From positions 1 through 48,134 of the forward strand of contig JAAMXP010003117.1 in the NCBI GenBank assembly GCA_019693395.1: a DNA stretch of 48,134 nucleotides. The letters are read 5' to 3'. Positions within the stretch are counted from its first letter, which is position 1. The number at the start of each line of letters is the position of its first letter. Position numbers and translations under genes: made by a program. Below the pieces are notes generated by a model. It did not search any database and was not told the DNA's origin. It saw only the letters and a program-made list of their open reading frames with translations. This document shows positions 43,812 to 48,134 of the stretch, piece after piece. The stretch comes from Ettlia oleoabundans. Taxonomy: Eukaryota > Chlorophyta > Chlorophyceae > Chlamydomonadales.

Positions 43812-45366
43812 TCACTTGCCAGTGAGCGCCTCACGGATGCGTGCGGCATTTTTCAATATGCGCCAGGCAGCCATGGATGCGCCAAAGCCGCTGTCAATGT
43901 TGACGACAGACACACCCGGGGCGCTGGAGTTGAGGGCGGCAAGCAGAGGCGCCAAGCCGCTGAAGGCAGCGCCATAGCCTGCAGAAGTGCAGAGCACAGC
44001 GGGACAGGGCAGCACAGTTGATGTATGTTTGAAGTGAGTGTTCTGGAAGGCCAGCAAAAAGGCAGGTCAGCCAGCACGCGACCTCGAGCCTCAGCAAAGT
44101 GAGGCTGAGGTAGCAGCCAAGGTATCTTCAAGCCTCCACCCAGGCACCAAAAGCTTGATGTACTGGTGGATACATTGGACACAGAACAATGAGCACTAAG
44201 CCAAGCCCCACGCTACGCACCCGTGCTTGTGGGCAGCGCAATGACCGGCACCTCCACCAGTCCAGCCACCACGGAAGCCAGCCCTCCATCCATGCCGGTA
44301 ATGCAAATCACTACGTCCGCTGCCTTGATGGCATCCAGGTTTTGAACAATCCTGCTTCACATGAAGGCGCATGCGCGGGAATGGAGTGCGCTAGTAGGGT
44401 CAACTAGATGAATGGGCGGCTATAATGGGCTGACAGAGGGACATAGTCGTTCCACTTCAAAGTGACAATCCATCAGCCAACAGCAGATGCTGCCTGCGCT
44501 GTGCCTGAATACTGCCCAAAACGTACACCACAGCACACACTTGATGCCACCCCACCTGTGCATGCCCATAACTCCAGACTCGGCCAGCTTGAATGCGTAG
44601 CAGCCTGAGGCAGCGAGCATCACGCGGCACTCCTCTACCACCCGCGTGTCAGCGGTGCCCGCGCAAATTAGCGCCACGCTGCCTGGCAGTCTCTGCTGCT
44701 TGGTGGTGGCGGACTTGAGGACCAGCATGCGTGCGGTGTCATTGTAAGTGACTGCCTCATCCAGCTGACACACCTCTGCCGCCACATCGGGAGACACGCG
44801 GGTGGCTGCCGCCATGCCCTGCTGCTCGGCAATACGCTGCAGGGAGGCCAGGATCTGTGCTGCACTCTTGCGCTCGCCCCAAACAACCTCGGGGAACTGT
44901 GCCTTGCCCACGAGCTCTGCGCTGGCAGCGCGCGCGGGAGCGACGCCAGCAGCGACGCCAGCAGCGTCGGCCGGCACCAGCGCATTGAGCTGCACCGCAC
45001 AGTCGTTGGCCGTCAACACGCCATTGGCAACGTTCTGCAGCAACTCCAGCAGCTGCGGGTTCACTGCCGTGGCGGTACTGCCATTGCCGTTGTTGCCTGC
45101 AGGGAACGAGCGGTGGGCAGTGTAGCGGAGCGGGTGGGGTGCAGCGTTGCAGAAGCTAGCCCGCACCGGTGGCGTGACCGGGAGTGCAGAGTTTACTAAA
45201 TTTCTGCAGACACATAGAGCCGGGTATTGGTGCTAAGCGAAGACGGGCCGACGCAAGGCCCACCTGCTGCCGCCCTAACCGCCCTAGGCCGCACAAGGCC
45301 TTGAGCCCCACGGCTCTGCGCTGGGCGCGTATTGATTGAGCATGCGCTGCGCTGAACCACTGTCAT
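43812..45366 (-). CDS. larB: Plastid LarB/PurE-related carboxylase-like protein
   Basis: LarB carboxylates and hydrolyses nicotinic acid adenine dinucleotide in the first step of nickel-pincer nucleotide synthesis (the lactate racemase cofactor) and has a PurE-like fold. Exons: 45366-45264, 45096-44556, 44351-44221, 43978-43812; phases agree, 313 residues. Exon 1 is a chloroplast transit peptide (no acidic residues, ending VRAAA). The family N-terminal region includes [15 protein letters not shown] at about 100-115. The PurE-like core shows [65 protein letters not shown] and [11 protein letters not shown]. Where LarB proteins usually have Asn-Ser-Cys-Ala, this one reads Asn-Ser-Ser-Ala (Ser276), which would remove the catalytic cysteine. 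A distant PurE role is less likely because the whole LarB pattern is present. Confidence 0.88.
44941..44966 (-). repeat. 12-nt tandem repeat in the LarB gene
   Basis: Two copies of a 12-nt unit (GCGACGCCAGCA on the plus strand) coding for an Ala/Gly/Val-rich linker near residue 90. Confidence 0.75.
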
Positions 45367-45726
45367 AGCTAGCTGGGATGCCGGTATGGGCGGCTTGATA
45401 GCCTTATCGATATAACAGTCGCCCTTGTGGCTGACGGCGTTATTTGCAATATACGCAGCAGTTGGCGGCCTGCCTGATGACGCAGCGGGCAATCCCAGGA
45501 GGCAAAAGTTGGGCCTGTACTGCCGCTGCCATCGTTTCTAGTAGAAACGAAGAGCATTGATTCATCTCTGCATTGTAAGTTCACCAAACTACCTCCGCTT
45601 TGCAGCGCAAGCCGGCGACCTCCTTCACTTGCGTGCTGCAGCCTGCTAGACCATAGTTCAGCTTTTCCAAAGTGTATAGAATTATCTACAGAAGACAGCA
45701 GCAGCGACCGTCGCTCCGCTGCCACA
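45367..45726. promoter_or_regulatory. Putative bidirectional promoter of the LarB and ABCF genes
   Basis: 360 bases separate the opposed start codons. The region contains a perfect 9-bp inverted repeat at 45532-45550. Confidence 0.5.
45532..45550. promoter_or_regulatory. Perfect 19-bp palindrome, possible operator
   Basis: TCGTTTCTA and TAGAAACGA arms around a single G, in the middle of the intergenic region. The symmetry suits a dimeric DNA-binding protein, but no binding factor can be named. Confidence 0.35.
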
Positions 45727-48086
45727 ATGCCGTCCGAGGAGAAAAAGCTGAAGTCCAGCAGCAAGGACAAAGACAAGAAGGAAAAGCCCGAGAAGGTGGG
45801 GTTTGCTGACATCGCCAGGAGCCGCCGGCAACTTCGCCATGCTTGTCATGCAGCACCGTTGGCGGCACCCGACAGGCGCTGGCCTGAGTTGCTAATTGCA
45901 AGTATGCTGTTGCGCAGGACAAGAAAGACAAGAGTGAGAAGAAGGATAAGAAGGAAAAGTCCGAGAAGAAGGACAAGGGTGCGAAATCCTATCTTATTGC
46001 TATTACTGTGCAGGGACCTGGCGGGCGGGCTGTGTTGCTGACGAGGGACAGGCCAGGGTGCTTGCACTTGTGTGTGTGGCCATCGAATGCACAGCTTTAA
46101 TAACCGTCACGTTCACGTCACCGATACCTTTCAACAATGTCGCCATGGCGCTGTTCTGTTGCTTCTGCATTCTACGACTGCAGGTGAGAAGAAGGAGAAG
46201 AAAAGCGGCACTGACAAGGTGGCAGAGCACAAGATAGCGGTGGCCCCCGGCGATAAACAAAAGAACAAGGGCAGCAGCAATGGCACAGCGGCGCCGCCTG
46301 CCAAACCAGCACGGCCAGCGCCACGGCGTCCGCCGCCACCTGAGCCCAAGGGCAACCCCAATGACTACCTAGCTGGCCTTGACTTGCCTTCTTCCGACTC
46401 GGAAACCGATGACGAGGTGGACCGGCGGCGCAGCATGCTGGAGGAGGATCAGACTGTGCAGATCAACCAAGCGGTACGACCTCCTGCCAGCCGCATGTAC
46501 TGCCTTGCAATTTGCAAGCAGGCCGGCTGGCTGTTCGACTGAGTGGGTTTGCGAGTATGCTGGCTGCTGTCGGTGCTGAGCCGCCCGAAGGGTGTTGCTC
46601 TAGGACAATGCCGGCGGGGGGCATGCCAGCTGTCATCTGCATCGCATAAGGCGGCAGATTTGTACGGGCGGAGCGCCTACCTGCCCTGTATTACAAGCGC
46701 CCGTTCCGTTGCAACACGCTGTCATCACGGCTCAGTTCTGCTGCCCCATGCATGTGTTTCTGCCTCCCTCTCACATGCATGCATAACGACATGCTTCTGT
46801 CTTTTGCGAGCGTACATGCAGTCTGGCAAGGAGATCCGCAAGATCCACGATCGCGAGCGGAAGTTGCAAGAGAAGGCGGCGCAGGCCAAGGCGGCAGCGC
46901 TGCGTGATGACGACAATGTTTTTGATGTGTCGTATGAGAACCAGGGGGCCGATGGGGAGGGCGCATCCACCCTGTCAGCCACAGATATCAAGGTGGGTGT
47001 GTCTTGGCAGCGCCTGCTGGGCTGGCATAATGTTTTGTGGCGCATTTGACCAGGCCAAGGTTTTTGTCGCTTACTCCCATTTCCAACAGTGAAAGACATC
47101 TGCCGAACCAGTGTTTAGAAACCCCACTTTCAGCGCTGCCTTCTGAATCTAGCTGTGGTTCGCCGGCTTTCTGCCCGCACCACCACCTACTCAATGGGAT
47201 CTTAGCCCCCCAACAGGTGCACAACCTCACAATCCGCGCCAAGGGCAAGGTGTTGCTGGAGAACACAACTCTGACCATCGCGGCGGGCCGGCGGTACGGC
47301 CTGGTTGGCCCCAACGGCAAGGGCAAGTCCACGCTTCTGCGCATGATTGCGCGGCGACAGGTGCCGGTTCCCGACAACTTGGATGTGTTGCTGGTGGAGC
47401 AGGAGATTGTGGGCACGGAGAAGAGTGCGCTGGAGGCAGTGGTGGCGGCTGATGTGGAGCTGATGGCGTTGCGAGAGGAGGAGGCCGAGATAAACAGGTG
47501 GGGTGGGGCCAACCGACGGGGTGGGTGGCAGGCTGGGGCCTCTGGGGTTGCGTTTTGTGCGAGTAGCATGCCCATTTGGTGGGCGGGTGTGATAGCGAAT
47601 GGTGGTGGCTGCTTATCAACTGTGGTAGGAGTGCAGCATTTGCTGCTGTTGGGCCAGTTCATCATGCCAGCCCATGCTGGTTGTGCATGGGGCTGCGGAC
47701 ATGATCCTGGCGGGTGCAGCTAGTGAGCTTCGGTGATGAGCAGGCCAGAATTTGTTCGTGACGATTCATTTATTACACTTTTTTTACAAAAACAGCAACT
47801 CTGTTACCCTCAGTGGAAAATTACCCTTAATTCAACCCGCCTGCTCTATGCCAAACCCTGCAGGAAGCTGGGCCACCTTGACCTAAACGCCGACGGTGCG
47901 GGGGGTGGAGGTGAGCAGCCCGCCACGCAGGCGCAGGATGGAGCGCCGAATGGTGCCGATGAAGATGTTGACCTTGCGGCTCGGCTGACTGAGATCTACG
48001 ATCGCATGGGGGAGATTGGGGGCGCCAGCGCCGAGAGCCGCGCCTCCAAGATCCTGCACGGCTTGGGATTCACGGAGGCAATGCAG
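45727..48086 (+). CDS. ABCF4: ABC-F protein, GCN20/ABCF4 type (3' truncated)
   Basis: Soluble ABC-F ATPase without membrane domains; family members act on ribosomes in translation control, and plant ABCF4 (GCN4) is the closest form I recognise. Exons in the window: 45727-45795, 45918-45978, 46184-46473, 46822-46992, 47217-47497, 47864-48086, in phase for 365 residues. The gene continues past the end, with a GTGGGT donor after 48086. The N-terminus is Lys/Glu/Asp-rich, followed by a Pro-rich linker, the DYLAGLDLPSSDSE segment and a charged helix, as in plant ABCF4. The first nucleotide-binding domain starts at about residue 198 with Walker A GPNGKGKS at 228-235, then VPVPDNLDVLLVEQE and the linker helix ASKILHGLGF. 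The signature motif, Walker B and second ATPase domain lie beyond the window. Confidence 0.93.
45918..45977 (+). repeat. Lys/Glu/Asp-rich coding repeat in ABCF exon 2
   Basis: A degenerate GAGAAGAAGGACAAG repeat fills the whole 61-nt exon 2 and codes for alternating Lys and acidic residues. Confidence 0.8.
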
Positions 48087-48134
48087 GTGGGTGTATTGTG
48101 GTGGGCATTGGGATGGGTGGGGTTGAGGTTGGGG

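Noticed and set aside
1..48134. CRISPR arrays, insertion sequences, viral or organellar DNA
   Set aside because: No spaced direct repeats, transposase, terminal repeats, reverse transcriptase or organelle gene content was seen. Repeats present are short and local.

Overview
This is a stretch of nuclear DNA from a green alga, most likely a core chlorophyte (Chlorophyceae or Trebouxiophyceae). The genes are dense with introns. Almost every intron ends in TGCAG or a close variant, and donors are mostly GTGAG, GTGGGT or GTGCG. TGTAA polyadenylation signals, typical of green algae, lie downstream of most stops. Several products belong to families of photosynthetic eukaryotes and begin with apparent chloroplast transit peptides. 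All gene models were spliced by hand; for nine of the ten the phases agree and the summed exons are a multiple of three, and the tenth runs off the window in phase.

Layout. 1-5.4 kb, minus: plastid RavA/MoxR-type AAA+ ATPase (11 exons). 6.3-9.8 kb, minus: secreted alpha/beta-hydrolase with a proline-rich tail. 10.9-14.7 kb, minus: plastid terminal oxidase PTOX. 14.9-17.2 kb, plus, head to head with PTOX: a predicted twin-arginine thylakoid protein of unknown function. 17.9-20.3 kb, minus: membrane-anchored metallophosphoesterase of the purple-acid-phosphatase type. 21.5-27.2 kb, plus: SEC14/CRAL-TRIO protein with a transmembrane hairpin; a 12-N gap lies in its second intron. 28.0-30.7 kb, minus: chloroplast sensor kinase (CSK). 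31.3-42.8 kb, plus: nucleoporin NUP205 in 22 exons, about 2178 residues. 43.8-45.4 kb, minus: plastid LarB/PurE-like protein. 45.7 kb to the window end, plus: ABCF4/GCN20-type ABC protein, truncated by the edge.

After the three tandem minus-strand genes the rest alternate in divergent and convergent pairs. The start codons of the divergent pairs are about 0.25, 1.2, 0.64 and 0.36 kb apart, so bidirectional promoters are likely. Five products are predicted to be plastid-directed (RavA-like, PTOX, the Tat-type protein, CSK, LarB-like). PTOX (plastoquinol oxidase) and CSK (a redox-linked sensor) both act on the plastoquinone pool, but nothing shows that the window is an operon-like unit. The points most worth following are the lost phosphoacceptor and degenerate ATP site in CSK, the Cys-to-Ser change in LarB, and the uncharacterised Tat-type protein that shares a promoter with PTOX.
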